A DNA stretch of 64,000 nt from positions 32,470-96,469 of the forward strand of contig CAJNYU010004453.1 of NCBI GenBank assembly GCA_905331475.1. Reading direction: 5' to 3'. The notes below the pieces were generated by a model. The model had not been told where the DNA came from and did not search any database. It was given only the letters and a program-made list of their open reading frames with translations. The DNA is from Rotaria socialis. Taxonomy: Eukaryota > Rotifera > Eurotatoria > Philodinida > Philodinidae. The position numbers were made by a program, and so were the translations under genes. This document shows positions 26,465 through 36,683 of the stretch, piece by piece; position 1 is the stretch's first letter; each line of letters starts with the position of its first letter.

Positions 26465-29382
26465 CCATAAAATATTTTATTTTATTTAATAACTTGTTTG
26501 CACTATCCTTTTTCTAAATAAATACAATCAAGATATTTGAATGAAATTGAACGTCTTTTCTACAAGTTCTCTAGATGAGTAAGAAATAACTCATTCTTTC
26601 TTTCTTTCTTTCTTGTTGCTACAGGCAATTTGTGAAGGTGCATATACATTTCCGGCACATTGACATTTATTTAGACCTCGGAATGTTGAAAAGAGCGACA
26701 TTATAATGAACTTTTTCGCTTGCAGGCTAATCTGCTAATTATGCGCTATGTAGAGGTTGCATGAATACAGTCGTTTACTAGAGTAGTTAAAGAGCCCTTA
26801 CGGATTCATTCCAAAAAAATTTAACAAGAAAAACCGCAATGGCCACTAATTTTGTGAAGTACCTTACAAGCTTCATGATAAAGTGTAATGCTATGAATCA
26901 TTCAGATGTACGCAACAATTAGCAAAAATATTGAAATGAAACATAGCATGAACATCGCGAGAAATTCATTTGCTCTATTTCTGCTATCCGACCAAATATC
27001 CTAATAGGTTCCGACGATAAGAGATATCAAATATGAACAATGTACCGATTCAAACACTCGTGGCATACTATACTATAACTAGTTTCCGTGAGATATTCAT
27101 CTATCAACATTACTTTCTTCTTATTTATACATCGCTGATATACGAAGTATCACTTTCATTAATTAAACATCAAGTACTTCCATTGCTATTACTGTCTTTT
27201 TTTTGTGCTGCCTTAGTTAATACCAAGACATGTCAAAACTTTATTCAAGTGAAATATTCATAATTTTATTTCTCACGAGTGAGTCGAGCAAAAAATATTC
27301 TCGGATTTTCTTCAGTCATTAATATTTTTGCTTTCGAAGCTATTCTCTTTTGGAATTATACTGGCAGACTTTTTCGCTGAGGATTTTGTTTTTTATCTTA
27401 TCATGATACAACGTTGCTGACAGTCGCCAGTAAATTTCGAAAATTCAAGTTCATTATATTCATCTCTAACGAAAACGATGCAATTCATTGATTGATGTAT
27501 TATTGGCAAGACAAAAGCATTCAAAATACATGAAAACACTATTTCATGCGTTTCGCGTATAATTATCTTATTTTCTAATATTTTTTCAGTTGATTGAATT
27601 TCAATGAAACAGAATCATATTCAAGTTTATTGAATTAATTTGTTTCAGTTGATCTTCGAAGCATACTGGCATTATTTTTCGCTTACGCAAATTCTTGTAG
27701 AAACAATCTTGATAAAATATTCATTCGACATCAGTATCTCGCTATATTCAATATTGAAATCATATATTATATTACAGTTAATGGAAATTAAAAAAAAAGA
27801 TTTTTTTTTTTCATTTGTCATCGTGAAGTTTTTACAAATCTCATTCATAGTTAGATCGCAGAAGTGTCTTCCTTATCTGTATATTTCTTATTTTGTAGCA
27901 AGTGAATGGTTTGCTATCGAATCCCCTACATGATCATTTTTTGTATTGAAGTTTTCCATCACTGTCTGCAATAATATTTATTTATTTAATTATTACTCTT
28001 GTGAATTATATTTGTATACACTTGATCATGCGAGTATCCAGTAACGTCAATAGTTGAGGTCTACTTAAAGCCATCTCGAAATAATTCAATCTACTACTAT
28101 GAGATGTCATTAGTATGTGAATATAATTTCTTTTGGCTGATTTTCTCTACCGGCATACGGTTACCCAATTATTCACCAGTACACATCGCGTGACGTGATA
28201 TCATAATTATCATAATTGTCTTCTAGATGTTTCCTGTGGACATTTTGTTTTTATAAAAAAACGTAGAGTATCAATGGAGTATTTTTTATAGTAGTAGTGC
28301 ATCTGTACGTTACAATAGTTTTATAACTTTCCACGCTCCTTGTTTGCCCTCTTTGAATTATGATGAAATACATCAAATTAACTTTGCGTCATCCGACACG
28401 ACAACGTGGTCAGACTACTGATGCTTACATAAGAAAAAACGCTAAGAAAATAACAAAGACAATCGCATCAAATTATTTTATTTATGTACAAGGCTTTCAC
28501 AAATATTACAAGTTGAATGAAAGAATTTCTCGTGTTTTTTTAAATTTCCATATCAATGGTTAGACCATACTAATTGAATTATATCTATCATAAATCAATT
28601 GAGAGAGAACTACACCCGAACAATCACTAACATCTATACTAATTCAATTATTATTGATGTTCAGTGAAGAAAACTCACAGAGCATAATCGAAGTCACTCA
28701 ATAGTGAAGAGTTCGATGGACGACAAAATACGCATTGTTAGTTTTCGAGATTTTTCTTCTTCTATTGACAATTATGAACTATTGATAGCTTCAAGTGGAA
28801 CTCTAGGATCAAAAAGGATCATTCGAACACAATATTGATATTGGTTAGCATACAGGACTATCAAAGAACTCAATCAAACGATGCTTATCTAAATAAAAGA
28901 TGATCGTAATATGTTTCTTTTGTGTATACAAATATAGTTTTTTTTAATCGATAATGACAATTTTTTCTAGCCTCAGTATAAGCTCCCATCGATTCATAGA
29001 CAGACATGATTTCACATAACGCTGTTGGAGGCTGTTTTCTGCTTTGCTTATATTATCAACGACTTTTTTCTTTCTTTCAGTTTGCCCATAATGTTTAGTT
29101 TTTAATAAGAAAATGCTTTTTATCGTTCTCTATAATTATTCTAGCTTTTGACTGCATTGTGTTTTAATTGTTTCTTCTGCGTACGAATTAACGCTCACTT
29201 ATTTCCATCATAATAACAACGGACAAGCATATCTTTAAGTTCCGATAAGTGTTATGTCAAATTTTACAAAAGAAAAACAATCGAAAATTTAATTCACAAA
29301 TATGTAGTACTTTTATGAAAGAGATTGCCATAATGCCTGGAAATAGTACATTTAATAAATCAATTGGTTAATAAACATAGCC
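26465..29382. other. Long gene-poor region
   Basis: Nearly 3 kb of AT-rich DNA. A CTTT microsatellite lies at about 26594-26614. Frames of 60-100 codons (for example 27033-27263, 27640-27933, 28360-28563) are hydrophobic or low in complexity, as expected by chance from AT-rich DNA, and show no family likeness. Confidence 0.4.
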
Positions 29383-29390
29383 GTGTGGTC

Positions 29391-29895
29391 CAGGGCTGGA
29401 ACCGGTAAGATATTTATAAACCGGTCCTGTCCGACCGGTTAAAAACATTTACCGGTCCGGTCCGACCGGTAAACCGGCCGGACATAAATTATTCTTGAAC
29501 CGGTGAAATTCCGGCAAAGACGGACGAGAAAGAAATAAAGCACGACAGAAAAAAAGATCACTGTTGATAATGCATTGACCAAGCAAATTGATCAACTGTC
29601 GCACTTCCGTTGATTTCTCTTTACTATGAAAGAAAATGAGATTTATTACTGGTGTTTATGATTATAATCAAGATTTCTTCTGAATTCCACAAAAATTTTG
29701 CAGCATCAACAGATCTATAGGACTTTTTATATATAAATAAATGTATATATATATACTGATAAAACATCTTTTTAACAAAACAGAGCTAAATGAAGATAGT
29801 TATTTTAAAATTTCAACCGGCGATTTTCCGGTATTTACCGGCCCGGTTGAATTTCTTAACCGGTCCTGTCCGGTTCGGTACCGGTTCCAGCCCTG
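29391..29895. mobile_element. hAT-like MITE with CAGGGCTGGAACCGG termini and 8-bp target duplication
   Basis: Terminal inverted repeats CAGGGCTGGAACCGGT (29391) and ACCGGTTCCAGCCCTG (ending 29895). Flanks GTGTGGTC (29383-29390) and GTGTGATC (29896-29903) are an 8-bp duplication with one mismatch. Both subterminal regions are packed with the motifs ACCGGT/CCGGTCC and related forms, the middle is AT-rich and noncoding. 505 bp. Fits a non-autonomous hAT element with multiple transposase-binding-like subterminal motifs. Confidence 0.85.
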
Positions 29896-29903
29896 GTGTG
29901 ATC

Positions 29904-30619
29904 AACCAATTGTAAATCGAAACTAAATTTTTAGTTTGAAATTTTCAATAAATTTGATCTACCGTTTTATTTTTGTGCTGCATAAACAGATGAAGATATT
30001 AATAAAATATTTTTTTGGCAATTCTCTTGTTATAGGTCAACGCTGTGTTTTTATGAACATTATCTAATAGTATCTGAAATTCCAATAGACACGCTTGATT
30101 ATATCTATGCAACTTACTAGCTGGGATCTATAAAATAATTAGAATTTAGAATTGCAAATTATTTTCAATAAATCTACGTGCACCAAAAATTTCTATAGAA
30201 TGATATTTCTATCATGTCTTTGCTTTTTCTATTAATAATTTTTTCTGAATAGTAACCGAATCCGAGATGAAGCGACATGGTGCGAACAAGAGGAAGAAAA
30301 ATAATAGCGCATCGATTAATATGAAGGACGCATAAATATAAAAAAAAGAAAAAAAACTAGAAGGAGAAGACAAAAAGAAAAGAAATTGTAAAAAATACAA
30401 GACCTAATTGGAAAAGCCACATTCGTGATGTTCGTGAATGGAAAGCTCATTTATCAGTCTCACTGGTTGATGATTCATGTTTGTTAATTATAATTGACAA
30501 ATATAATTTATTTGCAAAAAATCACGAGCTTCAATCTTGATCTGTTCATTCGCCGTCTTTTATCATTAAGTGATATAATATAACCATTGATCATATTACA
30601 TTCATTTCTAGTCAAGAAA
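29904..30619. other. Spacer upstream of the orphan membrane protein
   Basis: AT-rich. An acceptor-like TTTCTAG at about 30605-30611 just before the next start codon suggests a 5'-UTR intron. Nothing else recognised. Confidence 0.35.
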
Positions 30620-31480
30620 ATGTTGAAGATTATTCTTCTTCTTCTAGTTTCTGTTCAAAATCTTAACGCTCTTCTTTGTTATTCAAAAGGTTCATTTTAT
30701 TTTTCTCGACATACATTTAACTGGAATGATTTTTCATCGATCTTATTTAATATTAAGAATGAAGTTATTGCAAATAATTCGATTTGTAATGTTCGCATAA
30801 CAATCGATTATAATGGTGATAGAAATAATTATGTTGTTATAAAATTTGGCTCGCCGACACATCAGCATAATACAAACATTGAATTTGGTTCAACAATATT
30901 TTTTCATAAAAATGATATTCTATCAATTGTAAGCTATTTTGATTATAGTTGTTCATCAGGGGATTTCTGTGATAGAATATTTCTTAATAACTGGGCAAAA
31001 CGCTTACTCAACTCTAATGATAATTCATTACATACTAGTTTTACTTCATTATGGAAAACATCGCATAGTTCAACAAGTATTTGTAATGCAAAACAAGCAA
31101 CGAACGAATGTACTAGTCATTTATGTTTTAATGTCTATGATGAATTGAAAAATTTTACGTACGGAAAAGCACAATGCAAAGATAAATCATCGACAAATCC
31201 AGTTTACATACATATCAAAACGTTTGGAGAAAATTCAAATGATTATCAATGCATAAAAAATCATTGTACTGGTGAAGTCTCATATAATTCTACATTAGAC
31301 AAAATGTATGCGTGGCAATCAATTAATAATGTAATAATGATGAATTCAACTGAATTAAATGAAATAATTTTTATACGAGCTATTAGTATCGTCGGAGTTC
31401 TGTTGTTTATTGGTGGCGTTGCCTATTGTATTCAAATTCGAAAATATAGAAAAGGTTATAGATTAGCAACGATTGCTTAA
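30620..31480 (+). CDS. Single-exon type I membrane protein, orphan
   Basis: An uninterrupted 286-codon frame. The start ATG 30620 gives MLKIILLLLVSVQNLNALLC, a good signal peptide; the longer in-frame extension upstream lacks an ATG. The ectodomain has about a dozen cysteines and several N-glycosylation sequons (such as NNS and NST). One hydrophobic segment near residues 252-275 ('IIFIRAISIVGVLLFIGGVA') is followed by a short basic tail (RKYRKGYRLATIA). This layout indicates a surface or vesicle glycoprotein with a small cytoplasmic tail. No domain was recognised; such orphans are common in lineage-specific surface families. AATAAA-like signals are not obvious directly downstream. That it is a gene is well supported by length and composition; its function is unknown. 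Confidence 0.75.
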   Translation: MLKIILLLLVSVQNLNALLCYSKGSFYFSRHTFNWNDFSSILFNIKNEVIANNSICNVRITIDYNGDRNNYVVIKFGSPTHQHNTNIEFGSTIFFHKNDILSIVSYFDYSCSSGDFCDRIFLNNWAKRLLNSNDNSLHTSFTSLWKTSHSSTSICNAKQATNECTSHLCFNVYDELKNFTYGKAQCKDKSSTNPVYIHIKTFGENSNDYQCIKNHCTGEVSYNSTLDKMYAWQSINNVIMMNSTELNEIIFIRAISIVGVLLFIGGVAYCIQIRKYRKGYRLATIA

Positions 31481-33433
31481 ATTTATCAGGATTAATTTTT
31501 TATGCTTCTGCTTTACTTGTAAATGTGTGTTTTCTTATTAATAGAATTTATATATTTAACAGAAAGATAAGCTCTTTACTCATGTTTCAATTTTCTTAGC
31601 GAAAATGCATGGACAACCTCTAAGGGCTACATTCAAGAAATGTCATGCAAGTCGGTAAATAATCTCATATTGTGTATTAAAATTAGATAGGTATTATTTA
31701 ATACGTTTGGTGAAATTTACAATATTGAACAAAATTATATGACAAATCTAATAATTGTTGCGAATGTTTTTCTTGTAATAGCCAATCATTCCGTGGTAAT
31801 GCAACTATCAATTTTGAGTAGTCAGAAAAATATCTTTCTGCAAAAAGATATTTAACATCGAGCTCTGATACATGGATTTATATGGGTGTGAGCAATCATT
31901 TTATTTAAAAAACATTGACACCAGAGAGAGTCGCTCTATCTCTCATGCCGATTCGTTTGTTGCTAGTGTCTATCTAAAAACATCGATCAGTGTTAAGAAA
32001 AGTTTTTGAAATTGAAATCAGCAATAGTAGATATTAAATTTATTAGAGCGAGACTTACGACTAGGAAATGCGTAATTTTTAAAATAAAATCTTGATATTA
32101 TCAGTAACAAACCAGCTTTTTAGTAATAAAACGAGAAACTACTAGTTTTTACAGGAAAAAAGCGTTTGCAACAGGCACGCCATTCAATAACGTCTTACGA
32201 AAATTTTCTTCTGAATAACCTTTTAATGAGGATCATCTTCTATTCTACACGATGTTCCATTGTTATACACCATCGTCAGCTATACAAGAATAAAGAATGT
32301 TCATTATGCTATGAATTGACAGTTAGAATTGCATTCCTGTTGTTGATTCCATATTGCATGTATTGAAATCTACTACAATATAGTGGAACCTCCCATAGTG
32401 GACACTTTTGAAAAGTCCGAAAAGTGCCCACTATAGAGAGACTTTACTGTATCTGCATTTTCTTTTCCATTAAGAGAAAAAGAATATATTCATTTCGTTC
32501 TGTTAATAGAATAATTAGCAGTCAATTGGATTGTTTCGCTCATGTGAAACTCATATTTGATTAGTGAATTATACTATTTGGATTTGTACAAGGATCATTC
32601 CCTCATGATTTCATATGCCAAGTGTAGTTATACAAAGTGAGAGTAAATGTTGAAGATCACCAAATCTTACATGAACCTTTGCAGTTGATGAAAAAGAAAT
32701 AGATTAAATTGGCTAAACAAAGTAAAAATGCCCTTCAAAGCTATGGATTAATATTGAAACTGTGTAGTAGATGGTATCGAATTATTTTCCTATTGACAAA
32801 TGGATTACATCAAAATAAAAAAATGACCTTTTATTCGTCTCGCTAATTTTAAAAAGAAACAACTAGCTAAAGATGTATTCATATAAAGTCCGTGTATTCA
32901 AAAGAAAAATCACCATTCTTATCCTTTTGATTGTTTACCTAAAGCAAAACCAGTAGAAGCCTATTAATTTTCATGATTCGCTTCAGTTGTTGGTGCGCCA
33001 CTATTTGTTACTATGAGAAGCCATTGTTTATCACTTTGCATTGTCAGTAGATCATATCTCATCGCTTTACTCAGCCTGGCATAGTTAGATTGCCCAAAGT
33101 TTTATAAGATCTCCTCAGTTCAAGGACACACGGGCAGTTGCTTTTAATTTATTTGCTTAAGAAACTGATGATCGTAAGTCTCAATGCGACCCATTAGACT
33201 TCGATTCAACTGGGATTAATCAAACTTTTTGAATCAAACTTGTTTAAACTGAAGTTTTATAAGTTGCTATCTTTTAGTATTCAATGCAATTTAAAAATCA
33301 TTTATTTGAGTAGTATATGATGAATTGGAATTTCGGGCTCATCAAACACATGCTAGAAAAACTGTGAAAAAAATCCTTCAGTCAATGAAATGATTGTCGT
33401 ACGATTCTATATTTTCAATATTTTAGATTTAAA
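31481..33433. other. Gene-poor region containing a 73-bp hairpin repeat
   Basis: AT-rich, no gene recognised. The only structure seen is the hairpin at 32377-32449 (separate entry). An acceptor-like ATTTTAG at about 33420-33426 precedes the next gene. Confidence 0.35.
32377..32449. mobile_element. Tiny hairpin MITE, pogo/Tigger-like ends
   Basis: The left arm TATAGTGGAACCTCCCATAG mirrors the right arm CTATAGAGAGACTTTACTGTA imperfectly, and inner arms GTGGACACTTTTGAAAAGTCC and GGACTTTTC-type sequence pair well. TA dinucleotides bound both ends. The TACAGT..A.CTC start recalls pogo-like elements, a weak resemblance. Confidence 0.5.
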
Positions 33434-33667
33434 ATGTGGCTCATATTATTGATTGCATTGATTGCAACAAGTTCTGTTAGCGGCTCTCCGATCACCACTT
33501 CTCCGACTACCATTACTACAACCACGTATATCTACGATAGTGTTCTTGGCTATCCATGTGATTCGGATAGTAATTGTGGTGGTCTTGTTGGCAATTCGAT
33601 GTGCCTCAATCGAATATGTGCATGTCGACCAGGGTATGTCCCACTCGGCATTTATCGTTGTGTTTAA
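33434..33667 (+). CDS. Small secreted Cys-rich protein (EB/EGF-like module)
   Basis: A 77-codon frame with a clean signal peptide (MWLILLIALIATSSVSGSP), a Thr-rich linker (TTSPTTITTTT) and one compact module with six cysteines: 'YPCDSDSNCGG', 'NSMCLNRICACRPGY', 'YRCV'. The C-x5-C-x8-C-x4-C-x-C pattern with CRPGY is typical of EB/EGF-like modules of secreted invertebrate proteins. The stop is TAA 33665-33667. A likely 5'-UTR acceptor lies just upstream. Other open frames over the same bases are shadows. Its role (cuticle, mucus or defence) cannot be told from sequence. Confidence 0.7.
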   Translation: MWLILLIALIATSSVSGSPITTSPTTITTTTYIYDSVLGYPCDSDSNCGGLVGNSMCLNRICACRPGYVPLGIYRCV

Positions 33668-33893
33668 CAGCTGAAGCAATTAACAGTGAACTAAATTACT
33701 TGCATTAAAAGTGATGAAATATGTAATTATATAATCTAGCACTTTCGATAACTCATTTCTTTTCAAGAAGTTTGTGCTTACAGGGCAGCTTTGTTTCGTG
33801 AACCGTGAGTGACTATGGGAGACACGTGCATAATTATTTCAAAAATCATAATACTATCACGAGATTTTTCTTCTAAAGCTATTTCTATAAACA

Positions 33894-33910
33894 GGGTGTG
33901 GGTGTGGGTA
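33894..33910 (+). repeat. Short telomere-like repeat (GGGTGT)n
   Basis: GGGTGTGGGTGTGGGTA contains nearly three units of TGTGGG, the repeat I recall for bdelloid chromosome ends. It lies between the Cys-rich gene and the FG-GAP pseudogene. Such a short tract may be chance. Confidence 0.35.
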
Positions 33911-34007
33911 TGATGAAATATCATTACAATTAGTACATCGTTGTAGGACCTCGATGCTTGATTTTATAGTCAAGAATTAAATACAATAATTTAGAAAAGC
34001 GAAAAAA

Positions 34008-34910
34008 CTAGCAAGTTTGCACAATAATGTCGACGTTGTCATAGCCGCTGTTAGCTGCTGCTAGATCGATCCAATCATTGTGATTGAAATATCTGACTGC
34101 GGCTGAACGTGGGCGAGAGCCATAACCAGTTGAGCATGATTGATATTTGAGGAAAATTTTATTTTCATGGCCGACAAATATTCTTATTCCATTCGAACCA
34201 TAGTTGGCAACGACAATATCTGATCGATTGTCATTATTGAAATCACTAATGGCAATCACTTGTGTTTGAGAGCTGATTCCAGTGGAATCGGTTGTAATGC
34301 TGGCAAATGTTCCATCGCCGTATCCTAGAAAAATACCTACAGTGTCAGAACTTGTGCTAGCAACAACAACGTCTAGATAAGGGTCGTGATTAAAATTAGC
34401 AAGAACGACATAGATTGGCAGCGATTGATTTCCTGTTGTATATGGTGTCATACTACTAAATATTCGATAACCAAATCCCATAAATACACCAATATTATTT
34501 GCACTGGTATTTGCTGTAACGATATCAACTTTGTTATCGTTGTTAATATCACCAACAGCGACATGAATAGGATAGGATTTATCTCCAGTTTAATATGTTT
34601 CTAGGTTTAGAAAATTTCCGTCACCATTTCCAAGCCGAATGCAAATATAATTTTTCATCTGATCTCTAGCAACGATATCCGGTTAATTATCATTGTTAAA
34701 GTCACCAATAGTGGCCGAGTATGAGCGAAAGATATTACCTGTTATGTATGATATTGGTTTTCCGAATGTTCCATTGCCGCATCCAAGATGAATAGTTACA
34801 AAGTTAGCAATTGAATTTCCAATTAAGATATCTAACGCGTATCGTTGTTAAAATATTCGACTGAGACTGACCAGGAATCCGAACCAATAAAGGTTCGTGC
34901 TGCAAGTTTT
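34008..34910 (-). pseudogene. FG-GAP/VCBS beta-propeller repeat protein, broken
   Basis: Minus strand. Repeated blades of the form 'SYSATIGDFNNDN.PDIV' and 'VIAISDFNNDNRSDIVVANY' with 'GxGDGTF' turns mark integrin-alpha-like FG-GAP/VCBS propellers, whose DxNxD loops bind calcium. At least four to five blades remain. The frame is broken three times: a one-base frameshift near 34830-34844, TAA at 34683-34685 and TAA at 34590-34592 (each where a repeat normally has Gln or Arg). The last ~157 codons are open and end TAG at about 34008. In invertebrates such proteins are usually secreted or surface-attached and occur in large families. No start or signal peptide was found. The protein cannot be made intact from this copy. 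Confidence 0.85.
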
Positions 34911-36074
34911 ACTTTGAAAATTACTATAGTCAAATGACAAAAATATATCTATATGCACATTCTATTGTCTTTCAATGTGATAATTCATGAGTGCTGTTCT
35001 ATTTTCTACGGCTCTACGTCATCAACTATTTTTCATAAAGAGCAATTTTCACCTTGAAGGTCTTTATTCTTTTATAATGTATACTTCAATTGCTTAAAAA
35101 GCATCATTTCTTCATATTTTTATTCGGATCTTTTCATTCATTAATACTATTATTATTTAATTTCTCAACCTAATGCAATTGTTATTTTCGATATTAATTC
35201 TAAGTTATTCAGGCATGTAAATATATATTTAAAACCATGAATATAGTTTTAAACGATCAGATTCCTATTTCCAATAAGATATTTAAATAAACATGTTCTC
35301 GATCGAATAACATTTCTTTCAGTAGAGTTTTTGACAGCAACATAAGTCTTCGCTATAGTATTTATCTTATCAATATGTTTCATAAAATATGATCATTGAT
35401 GCATAGCTAGACAAAAGGAAAAAAATGTAAAAGATTATATCTTATTTTACGATGATCGTATCAAACGGCACGACTTCAGTGTCAGCATGCTTCAACATAG
35501 AAAGAATATTCATCTTTCATTCTACGGATAGCATATTATGCCAAGTGTAATTTTTAATAATAAATAAAAATTCCAATGCTTTCTCATCTTGTTGAAAATC
35601 TTGTAAATTTTTTTTTTCTGTCACATATGAAACCATAAATTTAAGGCTTATAAAATTGTCTTTCCATCAATCGAACTCAATCTCTTGTGTGCACATGTCA
35701 GTCTTATTCAATCAACAATAAATTCGACAGCCTTTTTTTTTTACCTTTCTTCAGTCTGATGATTTATTTCACATTCAACTGACGAAAAAAAAAACTAATA
35801 GCAACGTGCTTTTCGTGACGATGCATCTGTACACAATACAAATAACTGTTTTCGTTTGTTTTCATGACAGCTTTTACTGCAAACGTTATGTTAAAAAGTT
35901 TTTTTCTCTCTATTGTGAAGAATGACATTTGAGCAGCGGCATTGAGAAAGAAGCATCAATGATTGTTAGCAACCATTTTAATTAAACAAGGGATCATTAA
36001 AATATTACGCAAGTAAGCGACAGATTTTTCTTACAATTAATATCTATTTCATATTCAAAACGATAGAATTAACT
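34911..36074. other. AT-rich intergenic region
   Basis: No gene or repeat recognised. It should contain the promoter of the four-TM gene at 36075. Confidence 0.35.
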
Positions 36075-36683
36075 ATGAACACCGATGGTCCTAATAATAC
36101 ATTCATTATTATCACTATAGTTTTCGGAGGTATTGCTTTACTATTAGCGTGTGTTGGTATTGGTACACCTAATTGGCAAAGTGCTCAAGCCGTAATCAAT
36201 GGGCAATCATATGTTATTAGTACAGCAAACTTTTTCTATGCATGCCGCTCGAATTTAAATGGTACGGCGATGAATTGTATACATCGTAGTGATAATCGTA
36301 ACATTAACCAATATTATCCTATTAATGCACGATGGAATCAAACTGAATGGAATCAACATTTAGATAATGCAGCTGGTCTCTGTATTGTTGGTATATTTTT
36401 TATTTTCGTAGGAACACTGACAACTTTGTTAATGTGTGTGGAAAATTTAGCAACGTGGATCTATCTAATTTCACCCACAGGTCTTTTTATTGCTTGCCTT
36501 TTTATGCTTGCTGGAATGGCTGAAGGCGCATATGTTCTTTATTATAATGATTATGCAGCTAATCTATATCAAACAGCACATTTACTGACGATACTTAGTT
36601 TTCTAGTAAGTTGTATAGCAGCTGGGCGTATTTTTTCGTTTCCCGATCTAAAACAATATGATATACCTATAAGAAAAATGTAA
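36075..36683 (+). CDS. Claudin/PMP22-like four-transmembrane protein
   Basis: A single-exon 202-residue protein with four hydrophobic segments at about residues 10-30, 103-124, 129-150 and 166-186. The first extracellular loop is the longest and holds W (TPNWQSAQ), then a Cys pair in 'FFYACRSNLNGTAMNCIHRS', the layout of the claudin/PMP22/EMP family (W...C...C in loop 1). The usual GLW triplet before the first Cys is not present. N-glycosylation sequons (NGT, NQT) lie in the loop. Proteins of this superfamily organise cell-cell junctions or other membrane contacts. The short basic tail lacks an obvious PDZ-binding end. Family level is likely; specific function is open. Confidence 0.7.
   Translation: MNTDGPNNTFIIITIVFGGIALLLACVGIGTPNWQSAQAVINGQSYVISTANFFYACRSNLNGTAMNCIHRSDNRNINQYYPINARWNQTEWNQHLDNAAGLCIVGIFFIFVGTLTTLLMCVENLATWIYLISPTGLFIACLFMLAGMAEGAYVLYYNDYAANLYQTAHLLTILSFLVSCIAAGRIFSFPDLKQYDIPIRKM

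Noticed and set aside
26594-26614. CTTT run as a regulatory element
   Set aside because: Simple microsatellite, nothing ties it to a gene.
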